A DNA stretch of 35,541 nucleotides, from assembly GCA_031271045.1 (NCBI GenBank), contig JAISWO010000047.1, positions 1 to 35,541 on the forward strand, written 5' to 3'. The DNA is from Tannerellaceae bacterium (GTDB taxonomy: Bacteria > Bacteroidota > Bacteroidia > Bacteroidales > Tannerellaceae). A program made the translations under genes and the position numbers. Numbering within the stretch: the first letter of the stretch is position 1; every line of letters begins with the position of its first letter. The notes beneath the pieces are model-generated. The model saw only the letters and a program-made list of their open reading frames with translations, had not been told where the DNA came from and ran no database searches. Positions 27,154-35,323 of the stretch are shown in pieces.

Positions 27154-27403
27154 AAATAAACGATTTCTTTTTTGCACGAAAAGTATAAAACACCTTCCGT
27201 AGACTTTTCTGGTTAATATGGAACTGCATAGAGATGGAGTCTGTCGTTCGCCCACCCGAAAGGTTATAGGGAAAATATCCGCATGACAAAAAGAAAGAAA
27301 TATTTGCACGTTTGCATTATTTTGATTTCATTTGCGCGATTCTGTTAAAAGCGCAGATTATCCATGTAAACTATATCCACTAATCACTTAAATTTAACAG
27401 CAA

Positions 27404-28957
27404 ATGAACAAGAAAGTATTTTTATCATCGTTGGCAATGATCTTTCTCCTTCCGGCAACCTACGCGCAAAAGCGCCTTCCGGACGAGATAGCCTACAAGA
27501 TCAAGAGTGAAGCCTTTTCCAACTCAAAGATTGAGGAAACGGCGCAATGGCTGACCGATTTCCTGGGACCGAGATTGACGGCTTCGAAAAACGGACAGCG
27601 GGCGGAAATCCTGGTAAAGGAAAAAATGACGGAATTTGGACTGAGCAATGCCCGGCAAGAGTTTGCCGTTACGTTCACCCGAGGAGGATGGGAAAACGAA
27701 AAGACCTACATCGCCCTGACAGCTCCTTATTATGCCGCTTTTGCCGCCACACCCAGAGCCTGGTCGGGAGGAACAAACGGATTAGTTGCCGGAGAAGCCG
27801 TTTACTTCGATGTGACAAAGGAAGACGACCTGGCACAATACAAAGGCAAGTTGGGCGGCAAGATCGTCCTGATGCCGGTTACGACGAATTATACGATTAA
27901 TTTCGAACCTCTGGCTTCGCGGCTCACTGACGCCCGTTTGAATGAATTGGCGCAAGATCCCCGTCCGAGTGCATCTCCTGTTCGCCGAAGTATGCCTACG
28001 GTGGATGTCTCGCTGAGAGAACAAATGACTCAACTCATTCAGGCGGAGAAACCCCTTGCTGTTCTGTCCGGCGAAGGGAGTTTCAATGTGCCTATCTCGC
28101 GTGGACTTAACTATATCGCCGGACAGCCAGAACCGATACTTGAAATCGCCCTCCCCATCGAAGACCACAGTCGTATGGTACGCCTGGCCCGGAAGAACAT
28201 ACCGGTCAGGCTGGAAATGGACATAAAAAACACATTCTATCCCACCGATACCCTCGTCAATAACGTCATTGCCGAAATTCCGGGCACGGATCCCAAACTG
28301 AAGAATGAAATTGTCATGATCGGCGCCCACCTGGATTCGTGGCATGGCGGGACCGGAGGAGCCGACAATGGTTCGGGCTGCATCGTGATGCTCGAAGCGA
28401 TGCGCATCCTCAAGTCGCTGGGCATCTCTCCGCGCCGCACCATACGCATCGCCCTGTGGGGCGGTGAAGAGCAAGGATTGTTCGGATCGAGAGGATATGC
28501 CCAGAACTTACTGTACGACCTGAAAGAACATAATAAATTACCCGGATACGAAAACTTCGTCCTGTATCTGAATATGGATAACGGTTCCGGACGTTTTCGC
28601 GGCATTTATCTCGAAGAAAATGATATGGCTGTGCCTTTCTTTAAAACCTGGATGGAGCCTTTTGCGTCGCTGGGATTTACCACGCTGAGTTTGCGCCGTA
28701 CGGGGGGAACCGACCACCTGTCGTTCAATATGCTGGGCCTACCGGCTTACCAGTTCATTCAGGATCCGCTGGAATACGGGCGTACGTATCATACGCTGAT
28801 GGATACCTACGAACGGTTGTCGCTCGAAGACTTGCGCGTTAATGCGGCCTTAGTTGCCTGGTTCGCACTGAATGCGGCTCAGGACAACGACCGCATTCCC
28901 GTGAAGCCCGGCATATTGGAGAAACTAAAAGGGCAGCAAGATATCCGCTTCTATTAA
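27404..28957 (+). CDS. Secreted M28 family zinc aminopeptidase/carboxypeptidase
   Basis: A 517-aa exported metallopeptidase. The signal peptide ends in TYAQ. A PA-like insert (about 120-270) precedes the M28 catalytic domain. Di-zinc ligands and catalytic residues are all visible: His309 (GAHLDSWH), bridging Asp321 (GGADNGSG), catalytic Glu355 with ligand Glu356 (WGGEEQGLFGS), Asp392 (LNMDNGSG) and His463 (YHTLMDTYE). It probably trims peptides in the periplasm or outside the cell, complementing the S9 peptidases in this window. The 250-bp gap before it has no exact TAnnTTTG box. Its TAA shares the palindrome TTAA with the stop of ahpF on the other strand, so the two genes overlap by 4 bp at their ends. 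Confidence 0.92.
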   Translation: MNKKVFLSSLAMIFLLPATYAQKRLPDEIAYKIKSEAFSNSKIEETAQWLTDFLGPRLTASKNGQRAEILVKEKMTEFGLSNARQEFAVTFTRGGWENEKTYIALTAPYYAAFAATPRAWSGGTNGLVAGEAVYFDVTKEDDLAQYKGKLGGKIVLMPVTTNYTINFEPLASRLTDARLNELAQDPRPSASPVRRSMPTVDVSLREQMTQLIQAEKPLAVLSGEGSFNVPISRGLNYIAGQPEPILEIALPIEDHSRMVRLARKNIPVRLEMDIKNTFYPTDTLVNNVIAEIPGTDPKLKNEIVMIGAHLDSWHGGTGGADNGSGCIVMLEAMRILKSLGISPRRTIRIALWGGEEQGLFGSRGYAQNLLYDLKEHNKLPGYENFVLYLNMDNGSGRFRGIYLEENDMAVPFFKTWMEPFASLGFTTLSLRRTGGTDHLSFNMLGLPAYQFIQDPLEYGRTYHTLMDTYERLSLEDLRVNAALVAWFALNAAQDNDRIPVKPGILEKLKGQQDIRFY

Positions 28958-30510
28958 CCGATGATACCGCGCATCCGGTCCTCAAAGGCAGACAGGGCTG
29001 CTTTGGCTCCTTCGCCCATTGAGATGATGATTTGTTTGTAAGGAACGGTTGATACGTCACCGGCAGCGTATATGCCCGGTTGGTTGGTGCGGCAGTGCGT
29101 GTCGATTTCAATTTCTCCTATGCGGTTGATGCTGACAAGTTCTTTGAAAGCGGAACTGTTAGCCGTCAGCCCGATCTGGACAAATATACCATCCAAGGCT
29201 ATCAGCCGTTCCTCTTCCGTCTGGCGGTTCCGAACGCGGATGCCAATGACCTTTTCGCCGTTGCCGGCCACTTCCAATGTCTGGGATGAGGTGAATATTT
29301 CGATGTTTGATTGTTGCCGGGCTTTTTCCTGCAAGACACTATCGGCTTTCAGTTCATCGAGAAACTCCAGCACCGTTACTTTCGAGCAGATACCTGCAAG
29401 GTCGATGGCCGCTTCGATACCGGAATTGCCGCCGCCGATGACCGCCACATGTTTCCCTTTGTAGAAGGGGCCGTCGCAATGAGGACAGAAGGCTACGCCC
29501 CGTCCGGTGTATTCCGCTTCGCCCGGCACGTTCAATCTGCGCCAGCTTGCGCCGGTAGCAATGATAAGGGCAGGGGCGGCGAAAGTTTCTCCGCTGGCTG
29601 TTGAGACGATTTTCTCTGTTCCTTCCAATTCTACTTTCTCTACGCGGCGATGCTCCAGCAGGTCGATGGCATAATTCAGGACATGCGTTTTCAGATCGGC
29701 GGCTAATTGTTCTCCCGTTGTATGAGGTACGGAGATGAGGTTTTCGATACCGACTGTTTCTTTCACCTGTCCTCCGACTCTTTCGGCCAGGATGGCTACT
29801 TTCAATCCTTTACGGGCGGAGTATATGGCTGCCGAACTGCCCGAAGGGCCGGCTCCGACAACGATTACGTCGTATTTCTTTACAGGCGGCCGGTTGATGC
29901 CCGAAGCATCCGTACCGTAATGATTCTCCAGTTTCTCCAGCAATTCTCCCAGGCTGGCTTTACCGATATGCAGCAGCTTACCGTCGGCAAAGACAGAAGG
30001 TACGGCTTGTATATGGAGCGCTTCCGTTTCGTCCTGAAAGATGGCGCCATCCACCATCTCATGGCTGATATTTTTGTTCAGCAGCGCCATGAGATTAAGA
30101 GACTGCACGACATCGGGACAATTGGTACAGGTGAGAGAAACATACGTCGTCAGACGTATGTTTCCTTTCAAAGCCTTGATCCGGTTGCTGATTGTTTCAT
30201 CGGGGATGTTTTTCCCCTTGTCGTCGCTATTGAGGATGGCCAACAGGAGGGAACTAAATTCGTGTCCGTTGGGCACTCCCCGGAAGGTGATCCCGGTCGC
30301 TTCTTCATTCTTCAGTAGCGCGAAGCCGAAGGATTGTCCTTCCCTTGCACGGCAACTAATTTTGTCGGAGGCGGCGGCCAGGTCGTTGAGCAGTTCCAGC
30401 AGTACCTCCCTGCTCTCATGCTGAGGCGGGGAGGTAACGTCTAAAACATAGTTGGCTTCGAGTCCGGCCAGGAGGCTTTGAACTTGTTTTTTTAATGCGG
30501 AATCCAACAT
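28954..30510 (-). CDS. ahpF: Alkyl hydroperoxide reductase flavoprotein subunit
   Basis: A 518-aa flavoprotein that moves electrons from NADH through FAD and two disulfides to AhpC. The N-terminal double-thioredoxin domain (1-200) carries Cys128-Thr-Asn-Cys131 (E. coli has CHNC). The FAD site is VVGAGPSGSSAA (about 217-228). The thioredoxin-reductase-type redox pair is Cys342-Pro-His-Cys345. The NADH site is IGGGNSGIEAA. The C-terminal FAD motif GIYAAGDVSTVPYKQ is present. The length equals E. coli AhpF (521). The start overlaps the ahpC stop by one base, so translation is coupled. Confidence 0.96.
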   Translation of the reverse strand: MLDSALKKQVQSLLAGLEANYVLDVTSPPQHESREVLLELLNDLAAASDKISCRAREGQSFGFALLKNEEATGITFRGVPNGHEFSSLLLAILNSDDKGKNIPDETISNRIKALKGNIRLTTYVSLTCTNCPDVVQSLNLMALLNKNISHEMVDGAIFQDETEALHIQAVPSVFADGKLLHIGKASLGELLEKLENHYGTDASGINRPPVKKYDVIVVGAGPSGSSAAIYSARKGLKVAILAERVGGQVKETVGIENLISVPHTTGEQLAADLKTHVLNYAIDLLEHRRVEKVELEGTEKIVSTASGETFAAPALIIATGASWRRLNVPGEAEYTGRGVAFCPHCDGPFYKGKHVAVIGGGNSGIEAAIDLAGICSKVTVLEFLDELKADSVLQEKARQQSNIEIFTSSQTLEVAGNGEKVIGIRVRNRQTEEERLIALDGIFVQIGLTANSSAFKELVSINRIGEIEIDTHCRTNQPGIYAAGDVSTVPYKQIIISMGEGAKAALSAFEDRMRGIIG

Positions 30511-31076
30511 CAGATTTTTCCTACTAAATCAATACTGGGTTTCAGTGTAGCGTCGCCCTTTTTCCATTTAGCGGGGCATACTTCGTTGGGATGTGAGGCA
30601 ACGAATTGGGCGGCTTCTACTTTTCTGAGCAACTCGTCGGCATTGCGTCCGATACCGTTGTCGTGGATTTCCGTAATCTTGATCCGGCCTTCCGGATTTA
30701 CGAGGAAGGTGCCCCGGTAGGCCAGTCCGTCTTCTTCGATCAGTACGCCGAAAGCGCGGCTCAGGGCACCGGTTGGGTCGGCAAGCATCGGATAGTTGAT
30801 CTTACGAATGGTTTCTGAGGCGTCGTGCCATGCTTTGTGTACGAAGTGCGTATCCGTACTTACGGAATAGACTTCTACGTCCAGCTCCTGGAATTTGGCA
30901 TATTTGTTAGCCATATCTTCCAGTTCGGTGGGGCAGACGAAGGTAAAGTCGGCCGGGTAGAAGAAGAAGATGGCCCATTTGCCTGCGACATTGTTGTTGG
31001 TAATTGTTTTAAATTCTCCGTTGTGATAGGCCTGAACTTTAAATTCGGGCAGTTGTGAATTGATAATCGGTTGCAT
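30510..31076 (-). CDS. ahpC: Alkyl hydroperoxide reductase peroxiredoxin subunit
   Basis: A 188-aa typical 2-Cys peroxiredoxin that reduces hydrogen peroxide, organic peroxides and peroxynitrite in the cytoplasm. Peroxidatic Cys48 lies in DFTFVCPTE and resolving Cys167 in EVCPAKW. The ATG at 31076 (MQPIINSQLPEF) is chosen because it matches the family N-terminus and length (187 in E. coli) and sits 45 bp after a good promoter; upstream in-frame starts would include the promoter. The gene is paired with ahpF, and a Fur/PerR-type regulator is encoded just upstream on the same strand, which suggests peroxide-responsive control. Confidence 0.97.
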   Translation of the reverse strand: MQPIINSQLPEFKVQAYHNGEFKTITNNNVAGKWAIFFFYPADFTFVCPTELEDMANKYAKFQELDVEVYSVSTDTHFVHKAWHDASETIRKINYPMLADPTGALSRAFGVLIEEDGLAYRGTFLVNPEGRIKITEIHDNGIGRNADELLRKVEAAQFVASHPNEVCPAKWKKGDATLKPSIDLVGKI

Positions 31077-31121
31077 AATCTTTGATGTTTTATTAATGAT
31101 ACATATTGTTTTGTTATGCTG

Positions 31122-31152
31122 CAAAAGTACGGCGCTTGCATATCCCCTCCAA
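31122..31152 (-). promoter_or_regulatory. Promoter for ahpCF
   Basis: On the minus strand TTG (31152-31150), a 20-bp spacer and TACTTTTG (31129-31122) give the best-spaced Bacteroidetes promoter in the window. The leader to the ahpC ATG is about 40 nt. I see no obvious inverted-repeat operator next to it. Confidence 0.65.
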
Positions 31153-31199
31153 CTCATTATTTTTATCCGGGAATAAACAAAATTTATGGCCGGCATTAA

Positions 31200-31610
31200 T
31201 TATTCTGAGCAATGCCGGCAGAGTCCTTTTAGTACGAAGTTTACGCTTTGGGGTAGGAAACCGTCGGGGAGTTGTACTTTGGGAATGGAGAGTTTCTCGA
31301 GGCAGAAAGTTTTTTTGCACCGGGTACAATAGAAATGTACGTGCAGGTCGCTGAGCGAGCAGGTGCAGTGACTGTTGCAGACGGAGTACTTGATCGATCC
31401 CGATCCATCGTCGATGCTATGGATCAGCCGTTTTTCGTGAAAGAGGGAGATGGTACGGAAGAGTGTCGATTTGTCTACGGTCTCTAATTTGCTTTCCAGA
31501 TCCAGCAGACTGAAAGCCTGTGGGTGTTCTAGCATGACCTTGAACACCAGCAACCGGATTGCCGTGGGTTTTATTCCTCTTGCTTCTAATCTGTTTTCGT
31601 AATCATCCAT
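31200..31610 (-). CDS. Fur/PerR-family transcriptional regulator
   Basis: A 136-aa metal-dependent repressor. The winged helix covers about 10-75; the recognition helix region is DKSTLFRTISLFHEKRLIH. The metal-binding half has HVHFYCTRC and two CxxC pairs, Cys95/Cys98 and Cys131/Cys134, which should form the structural zinc site. An extra Cys cluster (CNSHCTC, 78-84) is unusual and could sense metal or oxidant. The ATG at 31610 is chosen because it begins the conserved domain; longer starts cross the probable promoter. The location upstream of ahpC, separated by a 123-bp gap with its own promoter, supports a PerR-like role, but Fur or Zur functions cannot be excluded. Confidence 0.88.
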   Translation of the reverse strand: MDDYENRLEARGIKPTAIRLLVFKVMLEHPQAFSLLDLESKLETVDKSTLFRTISLFHEKRLIHSIDDGSGSIKYSVCNSHCTCSLSDLHVHFYCTRCKKTFCLEKLSIPKVQLPDGFLPQSVNFVLKGLCRHCSE

Positions 31611-31645
31611 TGTAGATGGCTGTCTGTTTGTTGTGAAAGAGAGTC

Positions 31646-31653
31646 CAAACTTA
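31646..31653 (-). promoter_or_regulatory. -7 promoter box for the Fur/PerR-type gene
   Basis: On the minus strand TAAGTTTG fits TAnnTTTG, 35 bp upstream of the chosen start. The -33 element is unclear. Confidence 0.4.
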
Positions 31654-31833
31654 CATAAAAAAGAGGATTCTGAAAGGGAGAGAGATAACGCATAATGAAC
31701 ACTCATGTGGAGAACCGATAGAATGTCCGCAGGATGAAGACAGGCAAAAATCCTGTTACAATTGAATATAATGTCTAATATAATTCTTTTAGCGTTTAAC
31801 AATCATTAATCTTTCTCCCTCCTCATATCTTAC

Positions 31834-31841
31834 TATATTTG
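31834..31841 (+). promoter_or_regulatory. -7 promoter box for the small exported protein and surface-protein gene
   Basis: TATATTTG is an exact match to TAnnTTTG, 47 bp before the ATG at 31889. The -33 region has TTT at about 31812 but no clear TTTG. Confidence 0.5.
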
Positions 31842-31888
31842 CAGTGGTAAAATGAACATTCAATTAGTATACACCAAGTAAAAAGCAA

Positions 31889-32326
31889 ATGAAACATATC
31901 GTACTCCTTGCCACATTCGTTTTGTTTTTTGGCCTGTCGCCTGTATGCCTGTCGCAATCGGGTAACGCTTCCTCCCTGGAAGGAACCTGGACGCTCGAGA
32001 ACCTCTCTGTCTTGAAAATCGCCGGCGCCGACACCACTGCAATCACCATGAGCCCGGAGGAAAGGGAGGAGCTCTTCTTCTTGCTCTCCGACACCGTAGC
32101 CTTCCGTGGCGATACGGTCATGCTTTCTTCCCTGACCGACTGCGGCTGCGGCAACCATGTCCCGTATACAAGGGAGGGAAACCACATCCTGATCTCCTCC
32201 ACAGCCGCCCCCATCGGCATCGACTACCGCTTGGAGGGAGAAACCCTCTACTTCCGCCAGCAATTACTCTATGGCATCGTCCCCTTTGCATACCAAGTCC
32301 GAACCTCTTATAAGAAACTCCCATGA
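31889..32326 (+). CDS. Small exported protein of unknown function
   Basis: A 145-aa protein with a signal peptide ending near VCLSQ. The mature part starts SLEGTWTLENLSVLK and alternates short strands (EGNHILISS, EGETLYFRQQLLY), an arrangement like small lipocalin-type beta-barrels, although I cannot assign a family. A Cys pair occurs in DCGCGNHVPYT. The stop overlaps the start of the IgGFc-binding-like gene in ATGA, so the two are translationally coupled and may act together at the cell surface. Confidence 0.78.
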   Translation: MKHIVLLATFVLFFGLSPVCLSQSGNASSLEGTWTLENLSVLKIAGADTTAITMSPEEREELFFLLSDTVAFRGDTVMLSSLTDCGCGNHVPYTREGNHILISSTAAPIGIDYRLEGETLYFRQQLLYGIVPFAYQVRTSYKKLP

Positions 32327-34831
32327 TACACCGGCTTTATCTATTGGCGGCCATCCTCCTGGCCCTCACCTCTGTCACCGCCCATGCGCAAAACAGCGCC
32401 ACGGAAGGTAAGGACTTTTATGTCTCGTTCTTAAATAATAACGGCCAGAACAATGCCAACCTGATATGCCAGGTGCGCTACGTGGTAACCACTACCTGTC
32501 GCATTACCGCCCAATACGGCGACGGCACCTATTTAGATAATAATGTGCAATACGCCCCTGGCGTATATACCCGAAGTGTAGATAAAACCAAATGTTACAT
32601 TACTACTACTACAAGCGGAGAATCCAAACTGATGCTGCACATTACTGCCACCCAGAATATCGGCGTGTATGCACTGAATATGTATGCAAATACCACCGAC
32701 GCCACCGCCGTATTGCCCGTAACCACCTGGGGAACGCACTATACCACGCTCGGCAATGGCGCTACGGGTACTTTTATCACCATCATAGCGCCCACGGCCG
32801 GCACTATAATTACTATCAAAGATGCGGCAGGAGGGGCCGTAGTCACCAATCATACAATCAACACCGCCACTCCGGTGTATAACTATTACAAATCTGCCGA
32901 CTTGACCGGTTATACGGTAGAATCAAATTATGCTGTAGCCGTATTTTCCAGTTGCACCTGTGGCTCCCCGGCTACACACGGAGGGTGCGACCATAACTAC
33001 GAGCAAATATATCCCACCAATACGGCCGGGAAGAATTTCTTCCTGTGGAACCTGAGCATGAAAAACACATTTAATGGCGGCGCCACCGGTATCACGAGAG
33101 ATAAGGTGGTCATCCTCGCATTGGAAGACAATACGACGATAACCAAAAAGCTGGGAACCACCACGACGACCATCAACCTCGCAAAACACAACACAAACTC
33201 GTTCTTTCTTGACACCACCGTACATGTCAATAACTCCGCAGTGCCCGTTATGCTGACATCCAATAATCCCATCATCGTGAATCACATTCTGGGCTACGCC
33301 CCGAGCATCAAATGGTGGAGTTCCGTCGAGCAGCGCGTCACCCAGGCGGTGATTACCCCCTTTATCGCCACAGGAAACAGCGTAATTGTGGTGCATCAAT
33401 TAGACATCATGATACAGAATGGCTCCCAGCAGAACATGATCGTAAGGGAAACGCGCAACGGCGTCGTCACTACCCCCACGCTGACCTTCTTTACCAATAC
33501 CTCCAACTCCAACTACGTAATTGCTACGCGGCAGTATGCAAATACAGACAATGTGATGATCGAACTTATCAATCCCTCCGGATTCATCGCCTATATGACA
33601 GGATATGGGAATGCCGAATCCTACATCTACTCCGCCGGCTCCGGAGCCTTCAACCTGCAAAACTACTACACCATCCAGACCAAGACGCAACCCTATAGCG
33701 ACACCCACTTCTCGGCTACCAGCGAGGCTACGCACACCTTCGTGCCGACCGACAATATCATCGTCAAGCGAACCCTCGAACGCACCTTCACCAGCGTCTC
33801 CTGGCGTATCCACGGCGCCACCTATGCCGGCGTCACCGAGAATACCAATATCAACAACACACTCACCTTCCCCGCCTCGGCCCTCAACTGCGGCAAGGAT
33901 TCCCTCACCATGGTCGTCCGATACGCCGGAGCCACCGCCGACTCCATCTATACCGGCTACGTCTGGATAGACAACCCCGTCCCCGCATCCGCCATCAGCA
34001 TAAGCGGAACAACCACGGTTTGCAGCGGAACAACCACGGCTCTCACCGCCTCGGCCCCCACCGTAACCAACCCCATCTACCGCTGGTACGCTTCGCAAAC
34101 GGCCACAACCCCCCCTCTATACCGGGCCGACCTTCACCACCCCCGCCCTGTCGGTAACGACCTCCTACTACGTCAGCGCCGAAGGATCGGGCTACTGCGA
34201 GAGCGCTGTCGGCGCTCGCAAGCCAGTAACCGTGACCGTAAACGGTAGCCTGACGCCCGGCTCTATCGGCTCGGCTCAAAACATTTGCTACAACGCGACG
34301 CCCGCAGGGCTTGCCCCAATCACCCTCCCCAGCGGTGGCTCCGGTTCATACACCTACCGCTGGCAAAGCAGCACGGACAATTCCTCGTGGACAAACATCG
34401 ACGGTGCAACATCCGATACTTACGCTCCCGGAGCGCTGACGTCGAACACCTATTACCGCCGGGCAGTGATCGACGCAAGCTGTGGTACGGTGTACAGCAA
34501 CTCTGTCCTGATCACTGTCTACCCGCTCGTGACTGTCAACGCCATTAGCGACCAGGAGGGCTGCGTCAACACAAGCATACCCGGCGTCACCTTCGCCTCG
34601 CCCACCAGCGGCGCCACTTTCAAATGGACCAACAGCAACCCGGCCATCGGACTGCCGGCCACCGGAACAGGCAACCAGCCCCAGTTCACCGCCCTCCGGG
34701 AAGGCGCCGCCACAATCACCGTCACGCCCGTCTACAACGATTGCGACGGCACGCCGCGCACCTATACCATCACAGTCCATCCCTGCGTGATCCCCGTCAA
34801 CCCCCATCTGCGCTCGCGCTCCATCCCCTGA
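32323..34831 (+). CDS. IgGFc-binding-like surface protein with Ig-like domains, frameshifted
   Basis: As read, translation ends at 34248 after 641 aa, but sequence homology continues in the next frame to the TGA at 34831. Skipping one base of the C7 run at 34109-34115 gives a continuous 835-aa protein. The signal peptide ends in AHAQ. Residues about 28-450 match the IgGFc-binding N-terminal domain layout (GKDFYVSFL start, repeated beta segments). Then follow Ig-like domains: one spanning the frameshift (VCSGTTTALTASAP to YYVSAEGSGYC), one with YRWQSSTDNSSWTNI, and a PKD-like one with ATFKWTNSNPAIG. The end, CVIPVNPHLRSRSIP, has no obvious sorting domain. It is coupled to the gene before it and followed by a partial paralogue. 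Adhesion is the likely role. The break may be a sequence error, a pseudogene or phase variation. Confidence 0.82.
34109..34115 (+). other. C7 homopolymer at the frameshift
   Basis: Seven consecutive C lie in the first Ig-like domain. With six C, the reading continues as TTPLYTGPTFTTPALS, the expected strand pattern of this domain; with seven, the frame shifts and soon becomes Arg-rich and then stops. Confidence 0.85.
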
Positions 34832-34883
34832 TATTCCTGAACGATCCACATCCTTGCGGGGATACCGCTTCCTCCCGCTTGCG

Positions 34884-34898
34884 AGGCGCTTGACGCCT
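34884..34898 (+). terminator. Weak hairpin after the surface-protein gene
   Basis: AGGCG (34884-34888) pairs with CGCCT (34894-34898) over a 5-nt loop. The following sequence is not a clean T tract until the CTTTTT of the repeat array, so function is doubtful. Confidence 0.25.
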
Positions 34899-34908
34899 TT
34901 CAAGGTCT

Positions 34909-35198
34909 ACTTTTTGCGGCGGGGCCAAATGAGTTCATTTCATGAAATAACTTTTTGCGGCGGGGCCAAATGAGTTCATTTCATGAAATAACTTTTTGTC
35001 TGCGGGATGAAATGAGCTCATTTCATGGAATAACTTTTTGCGGCGGGGCCAAATGAGTTCATTTCATGAAATAACTTTTTGTCTGCGGGGCCAAATGAGT
35101 TCATTTCATGAAATAACTTTTTGTCTGCGGGATGAAATGAGCGCGTTTCATGGAATAACTTTTTGCGGCGGGATCAAAGGGGCTCATCCCGGGGAAGC
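34909..35198. repeat. 41/42-bp tandem array with embedded palindromes, about 7 units
   Basis: Units start at 34909, 34950, 34991, 35033, 35074, 35116 and 35158 (last one degenerate). Each has ACTTTTTG, a GC-rich block (CGGCGGGGCC or TCTGCGGGATG), then a palindromic block. Two versions exist: 41-bp units with CGGCGGGG and 42-bp units with TCTGCGGG. The palindromes are ATTTCATGAAAT (for example 34937-34948) and a perfect 20-bp ATGAAATGAGCTCATTTCAT at 35007-35026. The mixture of 41 and 42 bp breaks any reading frame, so the array is not coding. The 492-bp gap 34832-35323 holds only this array, the weak hairpin and the promoter of the next gene. Confidence 0.93.
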
Positions 35199-35277
35199 GG
35201 AAGTTTGCAGCCGGTTGGCGGCGCCGCAAAAGTTTACCATCCCTGTTGCCGGGACAGGCATATTGAAAAAGGTTTTA

Positions 35278-35285
35278 TACCTTTG
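35278..35285 (+). promoter_or_regulatory. -7 promoter box for the right-edge surface-protein gene
   Basis: TACCTTTG is an exact match to TAnnTTTG, 38 bp before the ATG at 35324 and 80 bp after the repeat array. No well-spaced -33 element is visible. Confidence 0.5.
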
Positions 35286-35323
35286 TGCCGTATTATACAA
35301 AACGATCATATAATATAATCCTC

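Noticed and set aside
27154-27403. Promoter for the M28 peptidase
   Set aside because: Several TTTG words occur but none is in an exact TAnnTTTG box with a suitable -33 element.
31896-32324. Antisense frames over the small exported protein at 31889
   Set aside because: The sense frame has a signal peptide, a promoter box and a 4-bp coupled overlap with the next gene.
34909-35198. CRISPR array
   Set aside because: The units are directly tandem without unique spacers, the period is about 41 bp and no cas genes are present.
35038-35313. Small open frame in the 41/42-bp array (MSSFHEITFC repeats)
   Set aside because: Only the 42-bp units keep frame; 41-bp units elsewhere in the same array break it, so there is no coding constraint.
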